Notes under the pieces: generated by a model
Seen by the model: the letters and a program-made list of their open reading frames with translations, nothing else
Told to the model about the DNA's origin: nothing
The model's database searches: none
Shown: positions 39,044-48,782 of the stretch, in pieces
How positions within the stretch are numbered: the stretch's first letter is position 1
How the letters are laid out: every line of letters starts with the position of its first letter
Made by a program: the position numbers and the translations under genes
Source: Microbacterium foliorum
Lineage (GTDB): Bacteria; Actinomycetota; Actinomycetes; Actinomycetales; Microbacteriaceae
Reading direction: 5' to 3'
NCBI RefSeq assembly: GCF_006385575.1
Contig: NZ_CP041040.1
Location: forward strand, 2,108,001-2,172,000
DNA: 64,000 nucleotides

Positions 39044-39310
39044 ATGACCGTTCTCGTCGATGACCCCATATGGCCCGCGCACGGCCGCCTGTGGGCTCAT
39101 CTCGTCAGCGATGACAGCCTGCAGGAGCTGCACGCCTTCGCGAGGTCGCACGACGTTCCTGCGCGCGCCTTCGACCTCGACCACTATGACGTCCCGCAAG
39201 AGCTGATCCCCCGGCTCCTCGCCGCCGGCGCACAGCACGTCGGCGGCAAGGAGCTGGTCAGACGATTGATCGCCTCAGGGCTGCGAATCCCCGCCCGCGA
39301 CCGGCGCTGA
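39044..39310 (+). CDS. DUF4031 domain protein
   Basis: An 88-residue protein of the DUF4031 family, which has VDDPIWPAHGRLWAHLVSD at its N-terminus. ATG follows GGAGGA. Its 3' end overlaps the convergent RNase E gene by 36 bases, so it ends in its coding sequence. Function unknown. Confidence 0.85.
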   Translation: MTVLVDDPIWPAHGRLWAHLVSDDSLQELHAFARSHDVPARAFDLDHYDVPQELIPRLLAAGAQHVGGKELVRRLIASGLRIPARDRR

Positions 39311-41923
39311 CGGCTCCGAGTTCACGGAGATGGGCGTACCGGTGAGTGCGGCGGTCGAGACACGGCGACGACCGCGGCCCTGACCCGGCGCCTTCGGCTC
39401 GGGGAGAGCGTCGAGCACGGAATCGAGCAGCGCCTCCGCCGGCGACTTGGGCGACTTGCGGTCGGATCCGCGCTTCTTGCGCGGCTTCTTGGCACGCTCC
39501 TGCGCGGCCGGGGCTTCCGTCGTCTCCGCTGTGGGAGCGACGACCTCCGTCGGCTCGTCGGCGTTCGGAGCGCGTGTCGAGGCGGCGATCTGCGCGAGCG
39601 CGGACTTCGCCCCCTCGGGGATGCTGTGCGTCGTCACCGCGGCAGGAGCCGAGTTCTGCGACTGGCCGTTGCCGCCACGCTGGCGGCGGTTTGACTGCGA
39701 GTTGCCGTTGCCGTTGCTGCTCGAGCGGTGCTTCACGACCGGGTCGTGGTGCACGATGACGCCACGGCCGGCGCACACGTCGCACGCCTCGCTGAACGTC
39801 TCGAGCAGGCCGAGTCCGAGCTTCTTGCGAGTCATCTGCACGAGACCCAGCGATGTGACCTCGGCGACCTGGTGCTTCGTCCGATCACGGCTCAGGCACT
39901 CGATCAGTCGGCGCAGCACGAGGTCACGGTTCGACTCGAGCACCATGTCGATGAAGTCGACCACGATGATGCCGCCGATGTCGCGCAGACGCAGCTGACG
40001 GACGATCTCCTCCGCGGCCTCGAGGTTGTTCTTGGTGACCGTCTCCTCGAGGTTTCCGCCCGAGCCGACGAACTTGCCGGTGTTGACGTCGACGACGGTC
40101 ATGGCCTCGGTGCGGTCGATGACCAGCGAGCCACCCGACGGCAGCCAGACCTTGCGGTCGAGCGCCTTCTCGATCTGCTCGGTGATGCGGAACGCGTCGA
40201 AGGGATCGCTCTCGTCCTCGTACGACTCGACGCGCTCCAGCAGGTCGGGTGCGACGCTCTCGAGGTAGGCGCGGATCGTGCGCTGGGCGTCCTCGCCCTG
40301 GATGAGCATCTTCGTGAAGTCCTCGTTGAAGACGTCGCGGACGATCTTGACGAGAAGGTCGGGCTCGGCGTGCAGCAGCGCCGGCGCCTGCTGGCTCTCG
40401 ACCTGCTTGCGGATGTGCTCCCACTGGCTGGTCAGTCGCTGGACGTCACGCGTGAGCTGGTCTTCGGTGGCACCCTCGGCGGCCGTGCGGACGATCACGC
40501 CGGAGGACTCGGGGAGAACCTCCTTGAGGATGCGCTTCAGGCGCGTGCGCTCGTTGTCGGGCAGCTTGCGGCTGATGCCGTTCATCGATCCGCCGGGCAC
40601 GTACACGAGGTAGCGACCGGGGAGCGAGATCTGACTGGTCAGACGAGCACCCTTGTGGCCGATCGGATCCTTGGTGACCTGCACCAGGACGCGGTCGCCT
40701 GCCTTGAGAGCGAGCTCGATGCGACGAGGCTGGTTGCCGGTCTCGACGCCGTCCCAGTCGACCTCGCCCGAATAGAGCACGGCGTTGCGGCCACGGCCGA
40801 TGTCGACGAACGCGGCCTCCATGCTCGGCAGGACGTTCTGCACGCGACCGAGGTAGACATTGCCGATCAGCGAGGCATCCTGGTTGCGCGCGACATAGTG
40901 CTCCACGAGCACCCCGTCTTCGAGGACGCCGATCTGCGTCCGGCCGTTCTTGGAGCGGACGACCATCTTGCGGTCGACCGACTCACGACGCGCGAGGAAC
41001 TCGGCCTCGGTGACGACCGGACGCCGACGACCGGCATCCCGTCCGTCGCGACGGCGCTGCTTCTTCGCCTCGAGGCGCGTGGACCCCTTGATCGCCTTGG
41101 GCTCGGTGATGTACTCGACGACGCGCTGGCGGGGCTGGCGCGGTTCGTCACGCTGTTCCCGGGGCTCACGCTGCTCGCGCGGCTCGACATCGTCAGAACC
41201 ACCGCGACGACGGCGGCCACGGCGGCCGGCCGGCTCCTCCGGCTCTCGCTCGGCGATGCGGTCGAACACGCGCTCACGGCCCGGGCGAGCCGGAAGGGGC
41301 AGCACCTCGGGGGCGTAGAAGTGCAGCTGCGTCGAGACCTGCGAGACGAAGACCTCGGGCAGCAGCCCCAGCGACACCGCAGTGACAGGCTTGGCGTCCT
41401 CGGGCTTGTCCGAAGCAGGCTCGGCAGCGGATTCTTCAGAGGCGGCCTCGGCTGCAGCGTCAGCAGCTGGAGCGTCAGCGGCGGGAGCTTCCTCGGCAGC
41501 AGGAGCATCGGAGGCAGAGGCACCAGCAGCAGTCCCTTCCTCGGCGGGAGCTGCCTCGACGGGAGCTGCCTCAGCGGAGCCAGCCTCGGCAGGCGCGCCG
41601 TCGGAAGGAGCATCCGCTGCAGGTCCCTCAGAAGGAGAGTCCTGGGCAGAAGCTGCCTCGACGGGCGCGTCCTCGGAAGGCGCGTCCTCGGAAGGCGCGT
41701 CCTCGGAAGGCGCGTCCTCGGAAGGCGCGTCCTCGGAAGGCGCGTCCTCGGAAGGCGCGTCCTCGGAGGGAGCCTCCCCCGCCGGAGAGATCTCGGCGGT
41801 CGAACCCGCGCCGTCCTCCGGAGCGTCGGTCTCCGCAGCGTCGGCGGCTACCTCTGCGGGTGCATCAGCATCCGCAGAGAAGTCGAGGGTAGGGGCGTCG
41901 TAGTCATTGTTGTCATCGGCCAT
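39275..41923 (-). CDS. rne: Ribonuclease E/G family endoribonuclease
   Basis: Main endoribonuclease for mRNA decay and rRNA/tRNA maturation. The 882-residue protein has an acidic, low-complexity N-terminal extension of roughly 220 residues before the catalytic region, as in actinobacterial RNase E. The catalytic S1 domain shows IGNVYLGRVQNVLPSMEAAFVDIG, and the DNase I-like subdomain has AMTVVDVNTGKFVG and RDIGGIIVVDFIDM with the Mg-binding Asp residues. The zinc-link is CDVCAGRG. The C-terminal tail is basic and Gln/Asn-rich, likely RNA or protein binding. ATG at 41923 is chosen over the farther upstream in-frame start because the latter lacks an RBS. In the N-terminal part a 7-fold SEDAP repeat is present. 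Confidence 0.95.
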   Translation of the reverse strand: MADDNNDYDAPTLDFSADADAPAEVAADAAETDAPEDGAGSTAEISPAGEAPSEDAPSEDAPSEDAPSEDAPSEDAPSEDAPSEDAPVEAASAQDSPSEGPAADAPSDGAPAEAGSAEAAPVEAAPAEEGTAAGASASDAPAAEEAPAADAPAADAAAEAASEESAAEPASDKPEDAKPVTAVSLGLLPEVFVSQVSTQLHFYAPEVLPLPARPGRERVFDRIAEREPEEPAGRRGRRRRGGSDDVEPREQREPREQRDEPRQPRQRVVEYITEPKAIKGSTRLEAKKQRRRDGRDAGRRRPVVTEAEFLARRESVDRKMVVRSKNGRTQIGVLEDGVLVEHYVARNQDASLIGNVYLGRVQNVLPSMEAAFVDIGRGRNAVLYSGEVDWDGVETGNQPRRIELALKAGDRVLVQVTKDPIGHKGARLTSQISLPGRYLVYVPGGSMNGISRKLPDNERTRLKRILKEVLPESSGVIVRTAAEGATEDQLTRDVQRLTSQWEHIRKQVESQQAPALLHAEPDLLVKIVRDVFNEDFTKMLIQGEDAQRTIRAYLESVAPDLLERVESYEDESDPFDAFRITEQIEKALDRKVWLPSGGSLVIDRTEAMTVVDVNTGKFVGSGGNLEETVTKNNLEAAEEIVRQLRLRDIGGIIVVDFIDMVLESNRDLVLRRLIECLSRDRTKHQVAEVTSLGLVQMTRKKLGLGLLETFSEACDVCAGRGVIVHHDPVVKHRSSSNGNGNSQSNRRQRGGNGQSQNSAPAAVTTHSIPEGAKSALAQIAASTRAPNADEPTEVVAPTAETTEAPAAQERAKKPRKKRGSDRKSPKSPAEALLDSVLDALPEPKAPGQGRGRRRVSTAALTGTPISVNSEPSAPVAGGDSQP
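41666..41770 (-). repeat. 15-bp tandem repeat, seven units (SEDAP pentapeptide)
   Basis: Seven direct copies of a 15-bp unit, starting at 41666 and nearly identical (the last differs by one base). It encodes SEDAP on the minus strand in the N-terminal acidic region of RNase E. The length is a multiple of three and keeps the frame, so copy number can vary without breaking the gene. Confidence 0.9.
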
Positions 41924-42204
41924 CTCTGGCTTGCTCCTCGCGCGGACACTTCGTGTTCCGCTAACTCTCATGCGGCACCCGCAGGTGCCGCGAACTCATT
42001 CGGTGTGCGACCGGCTCATGGCTCTGATCACGAGGGGCATACGGCCCCGAAGTCTGCGTCGATGCCCACCGCGACAGGGTCGAGCGATGCATCACAGGCC
42101 ATTATCGCACCAAGTGCGCCGGTTCGCGGCATCGTCGGGCGTCCGAGTCGTTTTCTCCGGCGCGCTCACGCCCGATCCATAGCGATCGCTGAGAGAATCC
42201 ACAC

Positions 42205-42822
42205 ATGAGCGAGCAGCGCACCCGCCCCGTCGTCTATGCCGTGTGGTTGATCATCGCGAGCGTCATCGGCTGGTTCGCCGCCTTCCAGCTCACGGTCGAG
42301 AAATTCGTGCTTCTCGAGAACCCGACCGATGCCCTGGCCTGCGATGTGAGCCCGTTCATCCAGTGCAGCAAGAACCTGGGCTCGTGGCAGGGTGAGATCT
42401 TCGGCTTCCCCAACCCGCTGCTCGGGCTCACCGGGTGGATGGCTCCGCTCGTCATCGGCGTCGCGATCCTCGCCGGAGCCCGCTTCCCCCGGTGGTTCTG
42501 GGCTGCGTTCGGCGCCGGCATCACCTTCGCGTTCGGACTCGTCTGCTGGCTGATCGGCCAGAGCCTGTATGCGTCGAACCTCGGCGTGCTGTGCCCGTGG
42601 TGCATGGTGACCTGGGCTGTGACGATTCCGACGTTCTTCGCCACGATGCTGCATCTCACTCGCAACGGCACGTTCACCAAGAATGAGAAGGCCCGAGAGC
42701 GCGCGGACAAGCTCATGGTCTGGGTACCGCTGGCGACCATCCTCGCCTACGCGGTCATCATCATGATGGCTCAGCTGCAGGGTCTCGACTTCCTCGGCGA
42801 GATGGCACGCATCATCTTCTGA
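42205..42822 (+). CDS. Vitamin K epoxide reductase family protein
   Basis: A 205-residue membrane protein of the VKOR family, which reoxidises thiol oxidoreductases during disulfide bond formation in actinobacteria. It has four to five TM helices, the outer cysteine pair C46 and C54 (ACDVSPFIQC), the FGFPNP motif, and the active-site CPWC at 130-133. The Trp-Gly-containing WQGEIFGFPNP loop is characteristic. Its partner is presumably a DsbA-like protein elsewhere. ATG at 42205 follows a palindrome AGCGATCGCT (42181-42190) of unknown role. Confidence 0.92.
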   Translation: MSEQRTRPVVYAVWLIIASVIGWFAAFQLTVEKFVLLENPTDALACDVSPFIQCSKNLGSWQGEIFGFPNPLLGLTGWMAPLVIGVAILAGARFPRWFWAAFGAGITFAFGLVCWLIGQSLYASNLGVLCPWCMVTWAVTIPTFFATMLHLTRNGTFTKNEKARERADKLMVWVPLATILAYAVIIMMAQLQGLDFLGEMARIIF

Positions 42823-42843
42823 CCCGACGAGCCGACGGTCCTG

Positions 42844-42885
42844 CGACGAAGCCCGCCGCACGATCTCGTGCGGCGGGCTTCGTCG
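42844..42885. terminator. Bidirectional terminator between VKOR and ndk
   Basis: A perfect 20-bp inverted repeat (42844-42863 with 42866-42885) with a 2-base centre lies between the convergent VKOR and ndk genes, so the apex must open by a base pair or two. It shares its outer core CGACGAAGCCC with the terminator after valS. Confidence 0.85.
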
Positions 42886-42898
42886 TGAGCGGGATCGG

Positions 42899-43315
42899 TC
42901 AGTCGAACCAGATGCCGAGCTCGCGTGCGGCCGACTCCGGGCTGTCCGAACCGTGCACGAGGTTCTGCTGCACCTTGAGGCCCCAGTCGCGACCGAAGTC
43001 ACCCCGGATCGTGCCGGGTGCGGCCGTGGTGGGGTCGGTCGTGCCGGCGAGCGATCGGAAGCCCTCGATCACGCGGTTGCCCGCGAGGCGGATCGCGACG
43101 GACGGGCCCGAGAGCATGAACTCGAGGAGCGGCTCGTAGAACGGCTTGCCCTCGTGCTCGGCGTAGTGCTCGGCGAGCAGGTCGCGGTCGGGCTCGACCA
43201 GGCGGATGTCGACGAGGGAGTATCCCTTCGCTTCGATGCGCGCCAGGATCGTGCCGGTGAGGCCGCGGGCGACACCGTCGGGCTTTACGAGGACGAGGGT
43301 TTCTTCGGTGGCCAT
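42899..43315 (-). CDS. ndk: Nucleoside diphosphate kinase
   Basis: Balances NTP pools by phosphate transfer. The 138-residue protein has LVLVKPDGVARGLTG at the start and the active-site His121 in NLVHGSDSPESA. The ATG at 43315 is the family start; a longer frame upstream overlaps the DUF4233 gene. It lies one base after that gene's stop, as usual in actinobacteria: folC - DUF4233 - ndk. Confidence 0.97.
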   Translation of the reverse strand: MATEETLVLVKPDGVARGLTGTILARIEAKGYSLVDIRLVEPDRDLLAEHYAEHEGKPFYEPLLEFMLSGPSVAIRLAGNRVIEGFRSLAGTTDPTTAAPGTIRGDFGRDWGLKVQQNLVHGSDSPESAARELGIWFD

Positions 43316-43316
43316 G

Positions 43317-43730
43317 TCATTCACTCTCTGTCTGAGTCTGAGTCGTGGGCCCGTCAGGACGTCGTGCGTCCAATCGGGCCCCCATGATCGTCGCATATCC
43401 CCACATGCCGCCGAAAACCACGACGACGAGCAGGATAGCGGGCACCAGGATAGCGGCCAGCGCGATGACGACCTGCAGGATCCACCCTGCGGTGATCGCC
43501 CAGGGCTTCGTGATCATCCCGGCCACGGCGATGCAGGCGAGTCCGACGACCGCGCCGCCGACGATCCCCCACCACTGCGGGATGCCGGCAGGCAGCGTCT
43601 TCAGTCCGAAGACCGTGAGACCCGCGAGGAAGACGACGATCGATTCGAATCCGAGCACGATCGGCGCCAGCTTCTGCACCAGCGTGCGAGGCGGACGCGG
43701 CGGACGCGCAGCCGGGGAGGCGGCGGTCAC
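43317..43730 (-). CDS. DUF4233 membrane protein
   Basis: A 137-residue polytopic protein with about four TM helices, carrying the Pro/Arg-rich N-terminal segment before LVQKLAPIVLGFESIVVFLAGL. The GTG start overlaps the folC stop by four bases (GTGA), so translation is coupled. This position between folC and ndk is conserved in actinobacteria. Function unknown. Confidence 0.88.
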   Translation of the reverse strand: MTAASPAARPPRPPRTLVQKLAPIVLGFESIVVFLAGLTVFGLKTLPAGIPQWWGIVGGAVVGLACIAVAGMITKPWAITAGWILQVVIALAAILVPAILLVVVVFGGMWGYATIMGARLDARRPDGPTTQTQTESE

Positions 43731-45079
43731 GCGTGCCACCCGGACTTCCAGTCCTCTGCCTCGGCGAGGGCGATCGCCTCGCCCGCGAGCACGACCGACC
43801 CTGCGATCACGACGGCTCGGCGGTCGGAGGATGCCGCCCACTCCCGTGCGGCATCAGCGGCCTCAGCAAGGGTCGGATGCACGGTCGCTCGCTGTCCCGT
43901 CGCCTCGACGAGGTCGGCGATGAGATCTGCGTCGCTCGCTCGGTCGGACTCCGGTGCCGTGGCGAAGACATGCGCCGCTGCGGGTGCGAGCTTCGCGACG
44001 ATTCCGGCGGCGTCCTTGTCGGCGAGCACCCCCAGCACGACTCCCCACTCGTCGAAGTCGAAGCTGTCGTCCATCGCCTGCACGAGAGCGGTGGCGCCGT
44101 GCGGGTTGTGCGCGGCATCCACGATCACCGTCGGGGCGATCCCCAGCAGCTGCAGGCGTCCGGGCGAGGTCGCTCCCTGGAGCCCTTCAGAGATGATGTC
44201 GGCGGCGATGGGCTGCTCGGCGCCTCCGATCAGCGACTCCACGGCGGCGACCGCGAGCGCCGCATTGTGCCCCTGGTGCGCGCCGTATTGCGGCAGGTAC
44301 TCCTCGACGTAGGCGCCCGCGAGTCCGCGGATCGTCAGCAGCTGACCTCCGACGGCGAGCTTCTGGTCGGCGAGTCCGAACTCCTCGCCCTCGAAAGCGA
44401 TCGTGGCGTTCTTCTCGGCGGCGACGCGACGCAGCACGTCAGCGGCCTCCGCGGGCTGCTGTGCCGAGACGACGGCCGCGCCTTCCTTGATGATTCCTGC
44501 CTTGACCTTCGCGATCTCGGCGATCGTGCCGCCGAGACGATCTGCATGGTCGATGTCGATGGGCGCGAAGACCGCCACATCGCCGTCTGCCGTGTTGGTC
44601 GAGTCCCACTCGCCTCCCATGCCCACCTCGAGCACGAGCACGTCGACCGGAGCATCGGCCACGGCCACGAAGGCGAGCACGGTGAGCAGTTCGAAGAACG
44701 TGAGCGGCTCTTCGCCCGCCGCCTCGAGCTCGGCGTCGACGATCTCGACGAAGGGCTCGATCTCGTTCCAGGCGTCGACGATCGCCGCATCGCCGATCGG
44801 CTCGCCATCGATCATGATGCGCTCGGTGAAGCGCTCGAGGTGCGGGCTGGTGAAGAGGCCGGTGCGCAGACCGTGGGCGCGCAGCAGCGTCTCGATCATG
44901 CGGGCGGTCGACGTCTTCCCGTTCGTACCCGTGATGTGCACGACCCGATAGGTGCGCTGCGGGTCGTCGAGGTACGTGAGGATGCGCGCGGTGCGCTCCT
45001 TGCGCGGCTGCACCCAGCGCTCACCCGCGCGGCTCAGCAGCGTGTCGTAGACGGCATCGGCCTTGTCACGTGCACTCAT
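43727..45079 (-). CDS. folC: Bifunctional folylpolyglutamate/dihydrofolate synthase
   Basis: Adds glutamate to folates. The 450-residue protein carries the Mur-ligase P-loop [12 protein letters not shown] (GTNGKTS at 51-57), [13 protein letters not shown] and [14 protein letters not shown] with the metal/ATP residues, and AHNPHGA in the C-terminal domain. It overlaps ileS by four bases (ATGA) and DUF4233 by four, so ileS-folC-DUF4233-ndk act as one run. Confidence 0.96.
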   Translation of the reverse strand: MSARDKADAVYDTLLSRAGERWVQPRKERTARILTYLDDPQRTYRVVHITGTNGKTSTARMIETLLRAHGLRTGLFTSPHLERFTERIMIDGEPIGDAAIVDAWNEIEPFVEIVDAELEAAGEEPLTFFELLTVLAFVAVADAPVDVLVLEVGMGGEWDSTNTADGDVAVFAPIDIDHADRLGGTIAEIAKVKAGIIKEGAAVVSAQQPAEAADVLRRVAAEKNATIAFEGEEFGLADQKLAVGGQLLTIRGLAGAYVEEYLPQYGAHQGHNAALAVAAVESLIGGAEQPIAADIISEGLQGATSPGRLQLLGIAPTVIVDAAHNPHGATALVQAMDDSFDFDEWGVVLGVLADKDAAGIVAKLAPAAAHVFATAPESDRASDADLIADLVEATGQRATVHPTLAEAADAAREWAASSDRRAVVIAGSVVLAGEAIALAEAEDWKSGWHA

Positions 45080-48000
45080 GCGACGGGCTCCTTGATCGTG
45101 ACGTCGATCGTGACGATGATCGGGCGCTTGTCGGCGCCCAGCGCAGTCGCCCCGCTGCGGAAGACGCCGTCCCCGGGGCTGGTGACGTCCTGCACGAGAG
45201 TGCTCATGTCGTCGGTGGCCTGCACCGCGAATGCCACCGCCAGGGTCTCCCCCGCGATCAGCTCTGCATGCGCCTGCAGCGCTTCGGCGTCGTCCGGGCT
45301 CACGTTCAGCGCGAGCACGATGCGGTCGCTCACGTCGAGGTCAGCGTTCTTGCGGGCTTCCTGCACGACGCGGATCGCGTCGCGCGCGAGTCCCTCGGCC
45401 TCGAGCTCGGGGGTCGTCTGCGTGTCGAGCAGCACGAACCCGCCCGACGGCACGATCGCGAGCGCCTCCCCCTCGGGGCGGCCGGTGGTCTCGAGCACGA
45501 GGTCGTACTCGCTGGGCTCCAGCGCGATGCCGCCGGCCGTCACGACGCCGTCGGTCTCGGACCAGTCGCCGTTCCGCGCACCCTGAATGGCCTTCTGCAC
45601 GTCCTTGCCCAGACGAGGACCTGCTGCGCGGGCATTGACGCTCAGGCGGTGGTCGATTCCGTACTCGGCGGCAGTCGTCTCGGTCGCCTCGACGAGCTCG
45701 ACCGACTTGACGTTGAGCTCCTCACGGAGGATGTCCTCGAACTGGCCGAGCGTCCCCGCCAGCGGAGACACGACCGTGAGACGAGCGAGCGGCAGGCGCA
45801 CGCGCAGCTTCTCCTTCTTGCGCAGCGCGTTGCCGACGCTCGACAGCTCGCGGACGGCATCCATGGCATCCCGGATCTCGTCGGCGGCGGGGAAGGCGGT
45901 GTCGTCCGGCCAGTCCTGCAGGTGCACGCTGCGTCCGCCCGTCAGGCCCTGCCACACGCGCTCGCTGATCAGCGGCACGAGCGGAGCCGCGACCCGGGTG
46001 AGGGTCTCGAGCACGGTGTAGAGCGTGTCGAAGGCATCGGCGTTCGACCCCTCCCAGAAGCGGTCGCGCGAGCGGCGGATGTACCAGTTGGTGAGCACCT
46101 CGGCGAAGTCGCGCAGACGAGCGGATGCCGTCGTCGAATCGAGTCCTTCGAGGTCTGCCCGCACGTCGCGCACCAGATCGCCGAGTCGGGCCAGGATGTA
46201 GCGGTCGAGCACATCGGTCGAGTCGGTGCGCCAGGTCGCCTCGTAGCCCCCCGGCTTCGCCGCATTCGCGTACGTCGCGAAGAAGTACCACGAGTTCCAC
46301 AGCGGGAGCAGGAACTCGCGGACGCCCGAGCGGATGCCCTCTTCGGTCACTGCGAGGTTGCCGCCGCGCAGCACGGAGCTCGACATGAGGAACCAGCGCA
46401 TCGCGTCGGAGCCGTCGCGGTCGAGCACCTCGGAGACGTCCGGATAGTTGCGCAGCGACTTCGACATCTTGTAGCCGTCGTTGCCCAGGACGATGCCGTG
46501 GCAGCTGACGCCCGTGAACGCCGGTCGATCGAACAGCGCCGTCGAGAGCACGTGCATGACGTAGAACCAGCCACGCGTCTGCCCGATGTACTCGACGATG
46601 AAGTCGGCGGGCGCATGCGTGTCGAACCACTCCTGGTTCTCGAACGGATAGTGCACCTGGGCGTACGGCATCGAGCCGGAGTCGAACCACACGTCGAAGA
46701 CGTCCTCGATGCGGCGCATCGTGCTCTGGCCTGTCGGGTCATCGGGGTTCGGACGTGTGAGGTCGTCGATGTAGGGACGGTGCAGGTCGATCTCGCCCTC
46801 GGGGTTGCGCGGCAGCGTGCCGAAGTCGCGCTCCATCTCCTCGAGCGAGCCGTATGCGTCGACGCGCGGGTACTCGGGGTCGTCGCTCTTCCAGATCGGG
46901 ATCGGAGAGCCCCAGTAGCGGTTGCGGCTGATCGACCAGTCGCGCGCACCCTCGAGCCACTTGCCGAACTGGCCGTGCTTGACGTTCTCGGGCACCCAGG
47001 TGATCTGCTCGTTGTTCGCGAGCAGGTCGTCCTTGATGTCGGTGACGCGGATGAACCAGCTCGAGACGGCCTTGTAGATCAGGGGGTTCCGGCAGCGCCA
47101 GCAGTGCGGGTACGAGTGCACGTAGCTCTGCTCGCGCAGCAGGCGTCCCTCTCCGCGGAGCAGGCGGATGAGCGGCGTGTTCGCGTCCATCCAGAGCTGG
47201 CCGGCGACGTCGGTGACGTTCGGCAGGAAGCGTCCGCCGTCGTCGAGCGACAGGATCGTCGGGATGCCGGCGGCGCCCGCGACCCGCTGGTCGTCCTCAC
47301 CGTAGGCGGGAGCCTGGTGGACGATGCCGGTGCCATCGCTGACGGTGACGTAGTCGTCGACCAGGATGCGCCAGGCGTTCTCGGTGCCGTAGGTGTCGGT
47401 GTCGGCGTAGTAGTCGAAGAGCCGGTCGTACGTGACGTCCGCGAGGTCAGCGCCCCGCACCGTGGCATCGACTGCGGCGAGCGCGTCGTCGAGGCTCTCG
47501 TAGCCGAGGTCCTTGACGTAGCCGCCGAGGAGCTCGCGCGCCAGGAGGTAGCGGTGGGCGGACGACTCGACAGCAGCTTCCGTCGTTCCGGCGATCTGGT
47601 GCACGTCAGCCGCACCGCCGGGGCCGGCCGGGAGCACGACGTATTCGATCTCGGGTCCTACGGCGAGCGCGAGGTTGGTGGGAAGGGTCCAGGGAGTGGT
47701 CGTCCAGGCGAGTGCCCGCACCGCGGTGAGTCCCAGGGCCTCCGCCTTGGCCCCGGTCAGCGGGAACGTGACGGTGACGGACGGATCCTGTCGGTTCTGG
47801 TAGACGTCGTCGTCCATGCGCAGCTCGTGCGCCGACAGCGGGGTCTCGTCGCGCCAGCAGTACGGCAGCACGCGGTATCCCTCGTAGGCGAGACCCTTGT
47901 CGTACAGGGTCTTGAACGCCCAGAGCACGCTCTCCATGTACCCGAGGTCGAGGGTCTTGTAGCCGCGCTCGAAGTCGACCCAGCGCGCCTGACGCGTGAC

Positions 48001-48441
48001 GTAGTCCTGCCACTCGTGCGTGTACTTCAGCACCGAGTCCTTCGCCTTCGCGTTGAAGACGTCGATGCCCATCTCCTCGATCTGGCTCTTCTCGGTGATG
48101 CCGAGCTGCTTCATGGCCTCGAGCTCGGCCGGCAGACCGTGGGTGTCCCAGCCGAAGACGCGGTCGACCTTCTTGCCGATCATGGTCTGGAAGCGCGGGA
48201 ACACATCTTTGGCGTATCCCGTGAGCAGGTGTCCGTAGTGCGGCAGGCCGTTGGCGAACGGCGGGCCGTCGTAGAAGACCCATTCGTCATCGCCCTCGCG
48301 CTGCTCGATCGAGGCGCGGAAGGTCTGGTCGGTCTCCCAGAAGTCGAGCACCTCTCGCTCGATCTGGGGGAACCGAGGGCTCGGTGCGACGGAGGCAGCC
48401 TGGTCGGCGGCGGGGCCGAAGGAGGAACGCGGGTAGGTCAT
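45076..48441 (-). CDS. ileS: Isoleucine--tRNA ligase, type 2
   Basis: Charges tRNA-Ile. The 1121-residue protein is longer than typical bacterial IleS1. HIGH appears as HYGH (68-71) in NGLPHYGH and the KMSKS loop is at residues 658-662. The CP1 editing domain and zinc-containing C-terminal extension are expected for IleS2-type enzymes found in actinobacteria. This type is often naturally resistant to mupirocin. Expression should be controlled by the T-box leader upstream. Start ATG at 48441. Confidence 0.97.
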   Translation of the reverse strand: MTYPRSSFGPAADQAASVAPSPRFPQIEREVLDFWETDQTFRASIEQREGDDEWVFYDGPPFANGLPHYGHLLTGYAKDVFPRFQTMIGKKVDRVFGWDTHGLPAELEAMKQLGITEKSQIEEMGIDVFNAKAKDSVLKYTHEWQDYVTRQARWVDFERGYKTLDLGYMESVLWAFKTLYDKGLAYEGYRVLPYCWRDETPLSAHELRMDDDVYQNRQDPSVTVTFPLTGAKAEALGLTAVRALAWTTTPWTLPTNLALAVGPEIEYVVLPAGPGGAADVHQIAGTTEAAVESSAHRYLLARELLGGYVKDLGYESLDDALAAVDATVRGADLADVTYDRLFDYYADTDTYGTENAWRILVDDYVTVSDGTGIVHQAPAYGEDDQRVAGAAGIPTILSLDDGGRFLPNVTDVAGQLWMDANTPLIRLLRGEGRLLREQSYVHSYPHCWRCRNPLIYKAVSSWFIRVTDIKDDLLANNEQITWVPENVKHGQFGKWLEGARDWSISRNRYWGSPIPIWKSDDPEYPRVDAYGSLEEMERDFGTLPRNPEGEIDLHRPYIDDLTRPNPDDPTGQSTMRRIEDVFDVWFDSGSMPYAQVHYPFENQEWFDTHAPADFIVEYIGQTRGWFYVMHVLSTALFDRPAFTGVSCHGIVLGNDGYKMSKSLRNYPDVSEVLDRDGSDAMRWFLMSSSVLRGGNLAVTEEGIRSGVREFLLPLWNSWYFFATYANAAKPGGYEATWRTDSTDVLDRYILARLGDLVRDVRADLEGLDSTTASARLRDFAEVLTNWYIRRSRDRFWEGSNADAFDTLYTVLETLTRVAAPLVPLISERVWQGLTGGRSVHLQDWPDDTAFPAADEIRDAMDAVRELSSVGNALRKKEKLRVRLPLARLTVVSPLAGTLGQFEDILREELNVKSVELVEATETTAAEYGIDHRLSVNARAAGPRLGKDVQKAIQGARNGDWSETDGVVTAGGIALEPSEYDLVLETTGRPEGEALAIVPSGGFVLLDTQTTPELEAEGLARDAIRVVQEARKNADLDVSDRIVLALNVSPDDAEALQAHAELIAGETLAVAFAVQATDDMSTLVQDVTSPGDGVFRSGATALGADKRPIIVTIDVTIKEPVA

Positions 48442-48666
48442 GTCGTCTCGCAGGAGTCGTGGCGGATGCTGCTGCGAGGACGATCCGTCCGGAATCTCAT
48501 CCCGGGGAACCGCGGTACCACCTCGCGTGCCGCGCCTCTCGGCGGAGCCACTCTCACTGCGGCTGTGACGGGCCTGCCCCGCTCGGTTCTACTTGCCCCC
48601 GCCTGCACTGAGCCTGCCGAGGTGTTCTTCCGAGAGCTCCCCGGTGATGTCCGGATCGATGCTCGT
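48442..48666 (-). promoter_or_regulatory. Translational T-box riboswitch, ileS leader
   Basis: The leader shows the T-box motif GGTGGTACCGCGG (minus strand, in 48510-48524). A specifier ATC (Ile) sits in a short stem I at 48646-48648, in the context CCGGACATCACCGG. An arm CTCGCAG (48472-48478) faces CTGCGAG (48447-48453), the segment just before the ileS start, which would mask the ribosome site. This is the translational, short-stem-I form known for actinobacterial ileS. Uncharged tRNA-Ile should release the start. Confidence 0.88.
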
Positions 48667-48672
48667 GTCTCC

Positions 48673-48678
48673 ATTGTA
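48673..48678 (-). promoter_or_regulatory. -10 element of the ileS T-box promoter
   Basis: TACAAT on the minus strand lies seven bases before the presumed leader start at about 48666. The -35, 17 bp upstream, would fall at 48696-48701 in repeat unit a of the left palindromic block, where no good hexamer is seen. Confidence 0.65.
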
Positions 48679-48693
48679 CGCGCGGCAGCGGGC

Positions 48694-48780
48694 GTGCGCT
48701 TCCGAAGTCCATGTGCGCTTCCGAAGTCCGTTCTCGGGAGATTTGGACTTGTGAAGCACACACGGACTTGCCCCGCGCGC
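48694..48780. repeat. Left 87-bp palindromic block flanking the DUF559 gene
   Basis: Four 17-bp units with consensus GTGCGCTTCCGAAGTCC: a (48694) and b (48713) read forward and are identical; c (48745) and d (48764) are inverted and match 14/17 and 11/17. Spacing is 19 bp within pairs and a 15-bp centre (48730-48744) between. The block ends two bases before the stop codon of the DUF559 gene and starts at the presumed -35 of ileS. Confidence 0.85.
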
Positions 48781-48782
48781 GG

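Noticed and set aside
39728..42208. 826-codon plus-strand frame opposite RNase E
   Set aside because: Shadow of rne; its Gly/Ser/Arg/Leu-rich end merely mirrors the SEDAP repeat on the other strand.
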